Assembly: GCF_049389645.1 (NCBI RefSeq)
Contig: NZ_CP186540.1
Coordinates: 1,984,001-2,048,000 of the forward strand
Reading direction: 5' to 3'
Origin: Alkalibacterium sp049389645
GTDB taxonomy: Bacteria; Bacillota; Bacilli; Lactobacillales; Carnobacteriaceae_A
DNA length: 64,000 nucleotides
The translations under genes and the position numbers were made by a program. Position 1 is the stretch's first letter; every line of letters begins with the position of its first letter. The notes under the pieces are model-generated. The model was not told the origin of the DNA. It did no database searches and was given only the letters and a program-made list of their open reading frames with translations. Of this stretch, positions 26,784-35,568 are shown one piece after another.

Positions 26784-27626
26784 ATGGCCTGGATATTTTT
26801 AGTTTTTAGTATTACGATACTCATTTATATATACATACAGAACTACTTGATAGAAATAACAAATTACGCCTTGACCATTCCTAAGTTGAGTGAAACCATG
26901 CAGGGGAAGAAAGTGGTCCAATTAAGTGACTTACACTTCAATTCTAAAACCAATAAAAGCTTTGTCGAGACGATTTTAGATAAAACGAATGAACAGGAGC
27001 CGGATTACATCTTTATTACCGGAGACCTAGTGCAGGCGGGACTTGAAGACTTTATCGATACACCACTCAGACGGTTTGTCGAAGAGTGCGCTAAAATAGC
27101 ACCGACATATGTTATCACTGGAAATCACGACATCAAGAGTGGTTCATTTGAAGACTTTAAGAATATTATGGAAACAGCTAATGTGACCTTGCTCCTAGAT
27201 GAAGCCGTCATGCTTCCGGATAAATTTGCTAAAGGCATTGCGTTGATGGGATTAGCAGAAAGACAAGATCAGTCAAATCTGCCTCAGCCAATATTAGGTC
27301 CTATAGAATTAACGCAGCAAATGGTCAAGAGTCCTAAAATACTTTTGGCACACCGACCGGAATACTTTGTTCATTATATGTTGGATAAAACGAAAATGCC
27401 TGACCTGATTTTAAGTGGACACACTCACGGCGGCCAATTTCGTTTGCCGATCATCGGGGGCGTTTTTGCGCCCGGTCAAGGCATGTTTCCTGATTATGAT
27501 TACGGCTTATTTGCTCATCTTGAGGATCCATCTAAACGAATGATCGTCTCTCGCGGTTTAAGCAATTCAACGTTTCCATTTCGTATAAATAATCGCCCGG
27601 AAATCGTAGTCATCACCTTTAATTAA
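26784..27626 (+). CDS. Membrane-anchored metallophosphoesterase (YkuE-like)
   Basis: A calcineurin-type phosphoesterase of 280 residues with one N-terminal membrane helix (about 1-22). The five metal blocks are visible in order: SDLHF, TGDLV, TGNHD, LLAHRPEYF and SGHTHGGQ. Relatives of YkuE type act at the membrane on nucleotides or lipid phosphates; the substrate here is unknown. The ATG at 26784 follows GGAGG; a TTG at 26769 overlaps the ribosome binding site. Confidence 0.9.
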   Translation: MAWIFLVFSITILIYIYIQNYLIEITNYALTIPKLSETMQGKKVVQLSDLHFNSKTNKSFVETILDKTNEQEPDYIFITGDLVQAGLEDFIDTPLRRFVEECAKIAPTYVITGNHDIKSGSFEDFKNIMETANVTLLLDEAVMLPDKFAKGIALMGLAERQDQSNLPQPILGPIELTQQMVKSPKILLAHRPEYFVHYMLDKTKMPDLILSGHTHGGQFRLPIIGGVFAPGQGMFPDYDYGLFAHLEDPSKRMIVSRGLSNSTFPFRINNRPEIVVITFN

Positions 27627-27712
27627 AACAATTAAAATAGAGTTCGAACGAGATCGGTAATCTTAATGAAAAATTTTCTATATTTAATAAAAATATTAGA
27701 GGAGAGATTTGA

Positions 27713-28696
27713 ATGGAAAAATTAGGCTTAGGAACAATTGGAACGAGCGGAATCACCGAACAATTTATCGAAGCTGCACAGTTGAGTGACGCGTATGCAT
27801 ATCAAGGCGTTTATTCGCGTCATATGGATAAAGCAGATGAATTCAAGAAAAAATACAATGCTGAAAAAGCCTATGATGACTTTGATGCTTTTTTAAATGA
27901 TACGACCATCGACGTCGTTTACGTTGCCTCGCCGAACAGCTTGCATTTCAGCCAGGCGAAAGCAGTAATTGAACACAGCAAACATGCGATCGTGGAAAAA
28001 CCAATGGTCGCTTCACTGGAAGAGTGGACGGAACTGACTGAACTGGCTAAAGAAAAAGGCGTGGTCGTGGTTGAAGCCGCCCGCCATATATTTGAACCCA
28101 ACTTTATAAAAATCACAGATATGATCAAAGCGTTTAGAGGTATATCCGGAGCAACCTTAACTTACAGCAAATACTCCTCGCGTTATGATAACGTCCTGGC
28201 AGGAGAAGAACCACCGATCTTTTCACCTGAATTTGCCGGTGGTGCAGCCAACGACTTAGGAATCTATACGATATATGCTGCCTTACGCTGGTTTGGTAAG
28301 CCTGAATCTGTTCACGCTTTTTCTCATACTATCCGCACAGGCGTTGATGGAAAAGGAACAGCGATCCTTCGTTATGAAGACTTTGATGTTACCTTACATT
28401 ACGGGAAAATCGTGACCGCAACTGTGCCTTCAGAGGTCTACAGTTTGGATCAGACATTGGTTTTAGATGCTATCACAGGACTGGAAAAAGCTGAATTAGT
28501 GGATGCCAAAACGCATGAAAGTCATGCAGTTGCACTCGGCAAATCGGCAGATAATCCACTCATATGGGAAGCCAAAGCATTTGCCAAAGTCATGCAGGAC
28601 CCAAATCAAAAAGAAAATAAAAAAGTGCTAGACGAATGGTTGACACTTTCATACGATGTTCATCATGTCCTGGATCAAATTAGACGCCAAGCCTAA
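27713..28696 (+). CDS. Gfo/Idh/MocA family oxidoreductase
   Basis: A 327-residue NAD(P)-dependent sugar or polyol oxidoreductase. The N-terminal nucleotide motif is GTIGTSGI, and the family EKP signature appears in HAIVEKPMVAS (about 95-105). The C-terminal domain is the usual beta-sheet substrate domain. GAGGAGAG precedes the ATG. Orphan PTS subunits follow 130 bases later, which hints at sugar metabolism, but no shared operon is proven. Confidence 0.9.
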   Translation: MEKLGLGTIGTSGITEQFIEAAQLSDAYAYQGVYSRHMDKADEFKKKYNAEKAYDDFDAFLNDTTIDVVYVASPNSLHFSQAKAVIEHSKHAIVEKPMVASLEEWTELTELAKEKGVVVVEAARHIFEPNFIKITDMIKAFRGISGATLTYSKYSSRYDNVLAGEEPPIFSPEFAGGAANDLGIYTIYAALRWFGKPESVHAFSHTIRTGVDGKGTAILRYEDFDVTLHYGKIVTATVPSEVYSLDQTLVLDAITGLEKAELVDAKTHESHAVALGKSADNPLIWEAKAFAKVMQDPNQKENKKVLDEWLTLSYDVHHVLDQIRRQA

Positions 28697-28828
28697 TTTC
28701 GATTTGTTATAACTCCGGTCACGCATTGCTAGACACCAAATGTCGAGAGGTGTATGATGAAATCAAAGAAAGCCTCAAATGTGGGGATAGAAAGAGCAAA
28801 AAGAAAATTATTCTTAGGAGTGGTTTAA

Positions 28829-29146
28829 TTGGCAACGAAAAACATTATGCTTGTCTGCGCAGCAGGAATGAGCACCAGTATCTTGGTAACCAAAATGCAG
28901 GAAGTCGCTAAAGAGCAAAACATTGATGCACACATTTTTGCCGTTTCAGGAAGTGAAGCAGAAGAGAAGTTGAAAACCAAACCTGTCGATGTTATGTTAC
29001 TTGGTCCGCAGGTACGCTACATGAAACCTAAGTTTGAAGAATTAGCCAAGGAAAACGGCATCTTAGTCGAAGTCATCAATATGCGTGATTACGGAACCAT
29101 GAACGGGGAAAATGTCTTGAATGCTGCCCTGGAACTCATTCAATAA
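28829..29146 (+). CDS. PTS lactose/cellobiose-type IIB component
   Basis: A 105-residue IIB protein whose phosphorylated Cys10 lies in LVCAAGMSTS, the family P-loop. It would pass phosphate from IIA to a sugar bound by a IIC permease. The start is TTG with TTAGGAGTGG upstream. It is followed by the IIA gene, but no IIC gene is present in the window. Confidence 0.9.
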   Translation: MATKNIMLVCAAGMSTSILVTKMQEVAKEQNIDAHIFAVSGSEAEEKLKTKPVDVMLLGPQVRYMKPKFEELAKENGILVEVINMRDYGTMNGENVLNAALELIQ

Positions 29147-29173
29147 TAGTTGATCGTTTGAGGGGGAATCACC

Positions 29174-29491
29174 ATGCCTGAAAGCAGGGACCAAATGATG
29201 GAAATCGCCATGACCTTGATCATACACGGCGGGGATGCACGGAGTAGCGCTATGGAAGCGATCCATGCAGCCAAAAAGGACAAGTTCAACTTAGCAGAAG
29301 AAAAAATCCGAGACGCCGATGCGGCAATCAAAAAAGCCCATAAGGTGCAGACCGATTTATTGACGCAGGAAGCCTCGGGAGAATCTTTTGAAATAAATCT
29401 TTTGCTGGTGCACGCGCAAGATCACTTGATGAACGCCATGACTTACCGTGATTTGGCAGAAGAAATGATTGATCTATATAAACGCTTATAA
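29174..29491 (+). CDS. PTS lactose/cellobiose-type IIA component
   Basis: A 105-residue all-helical IIA protein. His80 in LLLVHAQDHLMNAM is the phosphorylation site and the neighbouring Asp is the usual metal ligand of the trimer. GAGGGGG lies before the ATG. It pairs with the IIB gene 27 bases upstream; with no IIC gene beside them, the pair is either served by a IIC elsewhere or regulatory. Confidence 0.9.
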   Translation: MPESRDQMMEIAMTLIIHGGDARSSAMEAIHAAKKDKFNLAEEKIRDADAAIKKAHKVQTDLLTQEASGESFEINLLLVHAQDHLMNAMTYRDLAEEMIDLYKRL

Positions 29492-29497
29492 CTTAAT

Positions 29498-29570
29498 AAC
29501 TTGAATTCTTAATGGAAGCCATTCACTGCAGTTAGTGAAGGCTACGGTTGAGGGTTCAAGTTCTTTTTTT
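29498..29570 (+). terminator. Terminator of the PTS IIB-IIA pair
   Basis: A long hairpin with base AACTTGAA / TTCAAGTT, a middle part with wobbles and a TTCACT/AGTGAA tip is followed by seven or more T. Confidence 0.8.
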
Positions 29571-29604
29571 AACAAAAGTGCGGATCCGTAAACAATTATT
29601 TGGC

Positions 29605-29965
29605 GGGTTCGACATTCTGTGCACCAAATGACAGACTCAGAAATAAATAGAGGGTGAGTTCGACATTCCGTGCACCAAATGACAGACTCAGAAATAAATA
29701 GAGGGTGAGTTCGACATTCCGTGCACCAAATGACAGACTCAGAAATAAATAGAGGGTGAGTTCGACATTCCGTGCACCAAATGACAGATTCAGAAATAAA
29801 TAGAGGGTGAGTTCGACATTCCGTGCACCAAATGACAAATTCAGAAATAAATAGAGGGTGAGTTCGACATTCCGTGCACCAAATGACAGATTTAGAAATA
29901 AATAGAGGGTGAGTTCGACATTCCGTGCACCAAATGACAGATTCAGAAAATAAATACCACTGAGC
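29605..29965 (+). repeat. 51-bp tandem repeat array C
   Basis: Seven units start at 29605, 29656, 29707, 29758, 29809, 29860 and 29911, each 51 bases and nearly identical: GAGTTCGACATTCCG, then TGCACCAAATGACAGA, then a TCAGAAATAAATAGAGGGT tail. It is the most homogeneous of the three arrays, which suggests recent expansion. Confidence 0.93.
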
Positions 29966-30072
29966 CATTAAATACCCAAGCCCAAACTCAAACCGTACTA
30001 ACAAAATCAGGAAGTTGAACGTCTGACGTTCAACCACATTATTATAAATGATCAAGTTCTTTTAAAATGATG

Positions 30073-30100
30073 AACTCTGGGACAAACTCCCAGAGTTTTC
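30073..30100 (+). terminator. Stand-alone hairpin after array C
   Basis: AACTCTGGGA pairs perfectly with TCCCAGAGTT around a five-base loop, followed by TTC. No gene ends close by. Confidence 0.65.
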
Positions 30101-30136
30101 TAAATAAAAGTAATGTTAAAAAAGTCCGAAGAGTTA

Positions 30137-30165
30137 TTGTATTAGAAAGCGTTTCAGTGTATAGT
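30137..30165 (+). promoter_or_regulatory. Promoter of the ABC exporter leader
   Basis: TTGTAT, a 17-base spacer and TATAGT lie 54 bases before the leader ORF. Confidence 0.55.
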
Positions 30166-30219
30166 TGAAAGCGAAAAGAGGTTGCAAGATTTTTACATAT
30201 TTAGGGAGGAGGAACACCG

Positions 30220-30312
30220 ATGATAAGCCCAACAAGCCACAGAAGATTGAACAAAGTCACACGACTTGAGCATAAAGTGAATCACGCACATTCCTCCCAG
30301 ATGATACACTAG
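30220..30312 (+). CDS. Leader peptide of the multidrug ABC exporter operon
   Basis: A 30-codon frame starting MISPTSHRRLNKVTRL and rich in His, Arg and Ser. GGGAGGAGG, one of the strongest ribosome binding sites in the window, precedes the ATG. It is followed 46 bases later by a T10 terminator and then by two ABC half-transporter genes. Position and signals match the bmrB leader before bmrCD in Bacillus, where stalled translation relieves attenuation. The sequence itself has no known family. Confidence 0.55.
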   Translation: MISPTSHRRLNKVTRLEHKVNHAHSSQMIH

Positions 30313-30318
30313 AATCAA

Positions 30319-30384
30319 TTTGTCCAACCGACATGTATAAACCCGTAAGTGGGTGATTCAGTCTATTCTCTTAAAGGGGACAGA
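30319..30384 (+). promoter_or_regulatory. Candidate antiterminator arm pair in the ABC exporter leader
   Basis: TTTGTCC (30319-30325) can pair with GGACAGA (30378-30384), which would use up the 3' arm of the terminator. The first arm lies within a ribosome footprint of the leader stop codon. Confidence 0.4.
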
Positions 30385-30400
30385 CTGTCTTTTTTTTTTG
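30359..30400 (+). terminator. Attenuator terminator before the ABC exporter genes
   Basis: CAGTCT (30359-30364) pairs with AGACTG (30382-30387), with inner TCTC/GGGG pairs, followed by TCT and ten T. No complete gene other than the leader lies upstream. Confidence 0.75.
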
Positions 30401-30488
30401 CCGACTTACACGAATAGAAAAAACTCAGGTGTCAGATAGTGTGGATGCTTTTGGATTCTCCATGATCTGATAAAGAAAGGAAGGCCCT

Positions 30489-32279
30489 ATGTTTGACGTT
30501 CTAATAAAATTGAAATTTTTCTTCAAAGAACACAAATGGCAATACATTATCTCGTTCTTTACTCTGGCTTTATCCAATGTCTTTGCTGTATTCATTCCCT
30601 TTATTATTGGCCGATACATCGATGCTATCGTAACAGGAGAAATGGACAGGGACTTGCTCATCACCTACAGCATTCAGTTCGCAGCGCTCATTTTTATTAC
30701 TTATGGATTGGATCTCATCTGGGGTTACGGCTTATTTTCTGGTGCATACAAGCTGCAGCAGCAGATGCGCAGTACTTTGATGCGTCATTTCCTGCGTATG
30801 CGGGCACCCTATTTTGAAAAGTTCCGTACAGGAGATTTAATGGCTCGAGGCACACAAGACATTTCAGCTTTAGCGGACACAGCCGGTTACGGGATGCTTG
30901 TCTTGATGAGTGCGACCGGTTTTACGACCACCATAGTCATTATGATGGGTATAACCGTGAGCTGGCCTTTGACCTTTGCCACGGTGATTCCCTTACTTCC
31001 CATGGCATATGTGATTAAAGTGAAAGGTGCGCAAGTCGACAAAGCGTATGAAATCGCTCAAAAATCTTTCTCATCAGTCAATGATGATGTTTTAGAAATG
31101 ATCGACGGGATGCGCGTCATACGTGCTTATGTAAAAGAAGCGGATTTTATTTCGAAATTCAAAGAGCAGACTTCCGGATTACTCAAAAAGAATAACCGTG
31201 TGTCTGAAATCTCGGCAATTTTTGCCCCAACGGTCAAAGCCTTTGCGGGGATCAGCACGATGATTGCCTTAAGTTACGGATCGATCCTAGTATCTCAAGG
31301 CGCACTCAGCGTAGGTGACATCATTGCATTTCAAATGTATTTGGGAATGATGATCTGGCCAATTATTTCGGTATCCGAACTCATCTTGATCTTGAGGCAG
31401 GGGAGTGCATCCATGCGCCGTGTGGAAGAAATTACCCAAGCGACTGACGGACTGAAGTTTGCCGGTAAAGTTGAAGCTGAAAAAGTGGGGGATTTCCTGT
31501 TTGAAGCCTTCACTTTCCATTACGATTCAAGTGAAATAATAAATTTGGAAGACATTCATCTGTCACTGCCCAAAGGAAAAACATTGGGGATCGTCGGCAA
31601 GACAGGTTCAGGCAAGACCACGTTGATTCGTCAACTGCTGAACCAATTTCCAGCCGGGTCGGGAACATTTAAAATGGGGGAGCGTGCTTACAGCGATTAC
31701 AATGACCCTTCTGTCAGACGACTTATCGGTTACGTACCGCAGGACCACGTTCTGTTCAGCCGAAGCGTTAGAGATAATATCGCTTTTGGAAAACTGGAAG
31801 CTACAGATCATGATATTTTAACGAGTATCCGATTAGCTTCATTTGAAGAAGACCTGAAAAATATGGAATACGGCCTGGATACCATGATCGGTGAAAAAGG
31901 CATATCCATCTCTGGCGGACAGAAACAGCGTATTTCGATTGCGCGAGCATTGATAAAAAATCCAGAAATCTTGATCCTGGATGACTCGCTTTCTGCGGTG
32001 GACGCGAAGACAGAGCAGAAGATCATTCAAAACATTCAAGACGTGAGAAAAGGAAAAACGACCATCATTTCCACCCACCGTCTTTCTGCCGTTAAAAATG
32101 CAGACGAAATCGTTGTGTTAGACAACGGTCGCATCGTTGAACGCGGAACGCATGATGAACTGATACAATTACACGGTTGGTACTATGACCAGTTTATAAA
32201 ACAAGAAATCAAAGAAACTACCAGTGAGACAGATGTAACGCGACAAACAGATTTGAGAGAAAGGGGTGATGACAAATGA
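30489..32279 (+). CDS. Heterodimeric multidrug ABC exporter, subunit with degenerate ATP site (YheI/BmrC-like)
   Basis: A 596-residue half transporter: six membrane helices (about 1-310), then a nucleotide-binding domain. Walker A GKTGSGKTT has its Lys at 376; the signature SGGQKQR starts at 475. Walker B reads ILILDDSLSAVD, so Asp499 replaces the catalytic Glu, which is the mark of the degenerate site in BmrC/LmrC-type subunits. AAAGGAAGG precedes the ATG. The partner gene overlaps its stop by four bases. Export of antibiotics or other hydrophobic compounds is expected. Confidence 0.9.
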   Translation: MFDVLIKLKFFFKEHKWQYIISFFTLALSNVFAVFIPFIIGRYIDAIVTGEMDRDLLITYSIQFAALIFITYGLDLIWGYGLFSGAYKLQQQMRSTLMRHFLRMRAPYFEKFRTGDLMARGTQDISALADTAGYGMLVLMSATGFTTTIVIMMGITVSWPLTFATVIPLLPMAYVIKVKGAQVDKAYEIAQKSFSSVNDDVLEMIDGMRVIRAYVKEADFISKFKEQTSGLLKKNNRVSEISAIFAPTVKAFAGISTMIALSYGSILVSQGALSVGDIIAFQMYLGMMIWPIISVSELILILRQGSASMRRVEEITQATDGLKFAGKVEAEKVGDFLFEAFTFHYDSSEIINLEDIHLSLPKGKTLGIVGKTGSGKTTLIRQLLNQFPAGSGTFKMGERAYSDYNDPSVRRLIGYVPQDHVLFSRSVRDNIAFGKLEATDHDILTSIRLASFEEDLKNMEYGLDTMIGEKGISISGGQKQRISIARALIKNPEILILDDSLSAVDAKTEQKIIQNIQDVRKGKTTIISTHRLSAVKNADEIVVLDNGRIVERGTHDELIQLHGWYYDQFIKQEIKETTSETDVTRQTDLRERGDDK

Positions 32280-34033
32280 AAACAGTCAAACGACTCCTTT
32301 CATACATGAAGTATTTTAAAGGTTATTTTGCGATTGGCATTGGTTTAGTCATGCTGTCCACGATCACAGATTTAGGCGCACCGATCATTGCGCAGCGTGT
32401 CATCGACAATGTCATCACACCTGCCGCTCAGGAAGGCGAAGCCATCACCGAAACGCTTATCCAGTTGATCGCCATTTACTTTGGCTTGATGGTCTCGACG
32501 GTCGTTATGCGTTACGTCTCGTCTATATACCGCATGCGCGCAGCCAACGGGATCATAAAAATCCTGCGAGATCAACTTTATACCCACGTTCAGGAGCTGC
32601 CGATCAATTACTTTGACAATCAGCCTGCCGGGAAAATCGTGGCACGCATAACGAACGATACAGAAAGCCTGCGTCAACAGTTTTATGTTGCAACAGTCGG
32701 ACAAATCTTAGTTAATGTCTTTTATATTATCGGGGCTTATGTCGCCATTGCATTCTTCCATCAAGGGTTGGCATTGACACTGCTGATACTCATCCCGATC
32801 ATGTACTTGTGGAATAAATTCTACACAAAATATGCGAGAGAATTTCACCGTAAAGAACGCGAATACAATTCAGACATCAACGGAAAATTGAATGAATCGA
32901 TCCAGGGCATGCAGATCATCCAGGCATTTGAACAGGAAGAAAAGATGCAAGCGGAATTTGAAGAAATCAATGATAAATGGTATGACGTCATGCGTAAATA
33001 CGTTATCCTGGATTCAGCTTTTCAATGGACATTTGCCGATTTCCTCAGAAGGTTCTCGCTGCTCCTGCTCATGGTCTACTTCAGTACCCAATACATCAAC
33101 GGGGTATTTGGCATTTCAGTAGGGATGCTCTATCTATTCGGGGATTATGTCGGTCGGTTGTATGAACCAATTAAAGGGACCATTCAGCAAATTGCCTTTG
33201 TACAGCAGGCAATAGCAGCCGGTGACCGTGTTTTTGAACTGATGGATATGGAGGCGGAAGACAATCCAGCAGAGACGTTGGAAGTGGGGCAAGGTCGTGT
33301 TGCGTTCAACAACGTTCACTTCAGTTACACCGAAGACAAGGAAGTGTTAACGGATATTGATTTCGTAGCAGAACCAGGCCAGACAGTTGCGTTAGTAGGA
33401 CATACCGGTTCTGGAAAAAGTTCCATTATGAATCTGCTATTCCGCTTTTATGATCCTCAATCGGGTACGATCATGGTTGATGGTCAAAACACAAAAGAAT
33501 TTTCCAGACAGTCGGTACGCCAAGACATGGGTATCGTCCTGCAGGATCCATTCTTGTTCACCGGCACGATCTATTCCAATATAACGATGGACAATCCGTC
33601 TATCACCAAAGAAACAGCAACTCAAGCCCTCATCGATGTTGGGGGAGAAGAGTTGCTCGATAAATTCGAAAAAGGGATCGATGAAGATGTCGTAGAAAAA
33701 GGTAGCACATTAAGCTCCGGCCAGCGCCAGCTCATTTCCTTCGCGCGTGCACTCGCTTTTAATCCTAAAATCCTTATCCTGGACGAAGCAACATCATCCA
33801 TCGATACGGAAACGGAAGAAATCATCCAGCACGCGATGAACGTCTTGAAAGAAGGACGAACGACTTTTATCATCGCTCACCGATTGTCGACGATCCAACA
33901 TGCCAATCAGATTTTAGTCCTCGATCAAGGGAATATTATCGAACGCGGGACACATAATGAGTTGCTTAGGAAACAAGGCGCTTATTCAGAAATGTATGAA
34001 ATGCAAAGGAAAGGTCAGACGATCGGGTCTTGA
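32276..34033 (+). CDS. Heterodimeric multidrug ABC exporter, catalytic partner (YheH/BmrD-like)
   Basis: A 585-residue half transporter with six helices and a nucleotide-binding domain. Walker A GHTGSGKSS has Lys381, and Walker B ILILDEATSSID keeps the catalytic Glu504. The signature motif is LSSGQRQ rather than LSGGQ, the reciprocal deviation expected in asymmetric pairs. ATG overlaps the upstream TGA, so translation is coupled. AAAGGGGTG is the ribosome binding site. A strong terminator follows. Confidence 0.92.
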   Translation: MKTVKRLLSYMKYFKGYFAIGIGLVMLSTITDLGAPIIAQRVIDNVITPAAQEGEAITETLIQLIAIYFGLMVSTVVMRYVSSIYRMRAANGIIKILRDQLYTHVQELPINYFDNQPAGKIVARITNDTESLRQQFYVATVGQILVNVFYIIGAYVAIAFFHQGLALTLLILIPIMYLWNKFYTKYAREFHRKEREYNSDINGKLNESIQGMQIIQAFEQEEKMQAEFEEINDKWYDVMRKYVILDSAFQWTFADFLRRFSLLLLMVYFSTQYINGVFGISVGMLYLFGDYVGRLYEPIKGTIQQIAFVQQAIAAGDRVFELMDMEAEDNPAETLEVGQGRVAFNNVHFSYTEDKEVLTDIDFVAEPGQTVALVGHTGSGKSSIMNLLFRFYDPQSGTIMVDGQNTKEFSRQSVRQDMGIVLQDPFLFTGTIYSNITMDNPSITKETATQALIDVGGEELLDKFEKGIDEDVVEKGSTLSSGQRQLISFARALAFNPKILILDEATSSIDTETEEIIQHAMNVLKEGRTTFIIAHRLSTIQHANQILVLDQGNIIERGTHNELLRKQGAYSEMYEMQRKGQTIGS

Positions 34034-34040
34034 TAAACTT

Positions 34041-34082
34041 AAAACCATTCCGCTCTTAAAATCAGAGCAGAATGGTTTTTTC
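34041..34082 (+). terminator. Terminator of the ABC exporter operon
   Basis: AAAACCATTC-GCTCT pairs with AGAGC-GAATGGTTTT with a single mismatch, followed by TTTTTT. Confidence 0.85.
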
Positions 34083-34112
34083 AATAAATTGGATTAAAGA
34101 TAAAAAGGTTAA

Positions 34113-34475
34113 TTAACGCGAGGGGCGCTCGTCTGGAACGATACCACTTTTAGTGAGGTATTCATGAAAGATGAGCTCATAAAATCCGATACCTAAGGCA
34201 AAGTATAAACTAGGAAAAAAGATGCCCGTGCTTCCACTCATATTGAGGTAGACCCAGGCCACGCTTAGAGTGGCGAGAAGGTCCACTGACGTTGCAGGTA
34301 GGTTGCCGAGTTTTCTCAAAATAAACCAGTCACTAAGAAGATATAAGAGAATAGTTGAGATGACAGCAATAATAATTGCAGCTGAAAGTGCAAACGAATA
34401 AATCAGATGAAACAACACCCATGCCCATAAAAGATGGACAGCTAATTTGATCCCAAAAGCTCTGACATGTCTCAC
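34113..34475 (-). CDS. DUF2512 membrane protein (YndM-like)
   Basis: A 120-residue protein with four hydrophobic segments. The family pattern is RHVRAFGIK at the start, a short SDWFILRK loop and the ATSVDLLATLSVAW segment. The start chosen is GTG at 34473-34475, eight bases after GGAGG, because family members start with a similar (K/R)HxKA opening; an ATG five codons upstream contains the ribosome binding site. Function is unknown. Confidence 0.8.
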   Translation of the reverse strand: MRHVRAFGIKLAVHLLWAWVLFHLIYSFALSAAIIIAVISTILLYLLSDWFILRKLGNLPATSVDLLATLSVAWVYLNMSGSTGIFFPSLYFALGIGFYELIFHEYLTKSGIVPDERPSR

Positions 34476-34645
34476 ATTTCTCGCCTCCATTATCCTTACA
34501 AATTGAGAGTAAAGCGAACGGAGTAAATAAACAAGTTATAACACTTTTTTGATCCGATAAGTTGATGTGAGATGAAAAGGTCAGCAATAGACAGTTTGAG
34601 TGTTCTATAAAAAAAATCAATTGGTTACATGAAGAATTTCAAGCA

Positions 34646-34686
34646 AAAAAAGGTTCTCAAGGATCGTCTGTCCTTAAGAACCTTTT
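34646..34686 (-). terminator. Terminator of the YczE-like gene
   Basis: AAAAGGTTCT-AAGGA pairs with TCCTT-AGAACCTTTT, with a T-run on the minus strand. Confidence 0.8.
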
Positions 34687-34697
34687 AAACTATTGGA

Positions 34698-35324
34698 TTA
34701 CTCTTTTGCTGAATAACGTAACTTTTTGGTGTTTAAATCTTTATAGAAAATCTCACGGAAGAACTGTATAAACGGACCCAAGAAAAAGGCAGTGATAATA
34801 GTATTGACGCCTAAACTGGCACCCAATAAAAAGCCTATAATGGTTATCGACACGTCTATAATGACACGAGAAAAACGGTATGACATACCGGATTTTCCAG
34901 ATAGAATAATCGGCATCGCATCATACGGCGCAACACCTTCTTTTGCTTCGATATACAACGCAGCACCGATGGATAAGAATAAAATACCAACCACCGATAA
35001 GATTATACGAATAACCAATCCTTCAATCGTGCCAAACGTATTTGTGATCAATGAGACGAAAACGTCAGAAAGATTACCCACAAGAAAGATATTGAAAATG
35101 GTTCCGATACCGATCAACGCTCGATTGACAAAGAATACATAAATAAGCATAAGCAAACTTGAATACATAAGGAAAATACCGAATTCCATATTAAATAACA
35201 TACTGAAACCTAAGTTAAACGTAGTGTAGGGATCTGTTCCTAAACTTGCCAACCGGAAAAAAGTCACAGCTGAAGCAATAAAAATAGTTCCGATCAATGA
35301 ATAAGTAATTTTAATTTTTTTCAT
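34698..35324 (-). CDS. YczE/YitT-type membrane protein
   Basis: A 208-residue integral membrane protein with five or six helices. The SLGTDPYTTFNLG motif near residue 28 and GVAPYDAMP near residue 132 are the internal repeat typical of the YczE/YyaS/YitT group. Function is unknown; B. subtilis YczE is tied to secondary-metabolite biosynthesis. The ATG follows AAAGAGG. It is a single gene. Confidence 0.88.
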   Translation of the reverse strand: MKKIKITYSLIGTIFIASAVTFFRLASLGTDPYTTFNLGFSMLFNMEFGIFLMYSSLLMLIYVFFVNRALIGIGTIFNIFLVGNLSDVFVSLITNTFGTIEGLVIRIILSVVGILFLSIGAALYIEAKEGVAPYDAMPIILSGKSGMSYRFSRVIIDVSITIIGFLLGASLGVNTIITAFFLGPFIQFFREIFYKDLNTKKLRYSAKE

Positions 35325-35568
35325 ATAAATACCTCTTTTTTAAAAATTTGGTCCACTAATTATCATACGTGCTGAAATAGTTAAAGTCAATTTAAAAAAG
35401 AAAACTCTAAGAAATCAAGCAGTTAATCAAGTCGTTCTGCCATATATGATTTTGTTTAAATAGAAGCAATCAGGTTCAACTCGGTATTTTTCCAAATAAT
35501 GATGCATGACTATCCAATTGTATTAGTTTCTTGGCTGCTCTTGTAGTATAATATAAACGTATGATAAC

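Noticed and set aside
29486..30055. Minus-strand frames of 189 and 80 codons across array C
   Set aside because: Same reason as for array B: open frames come from the 51-base repeat, and the longer one also runs through the PTS terminator.
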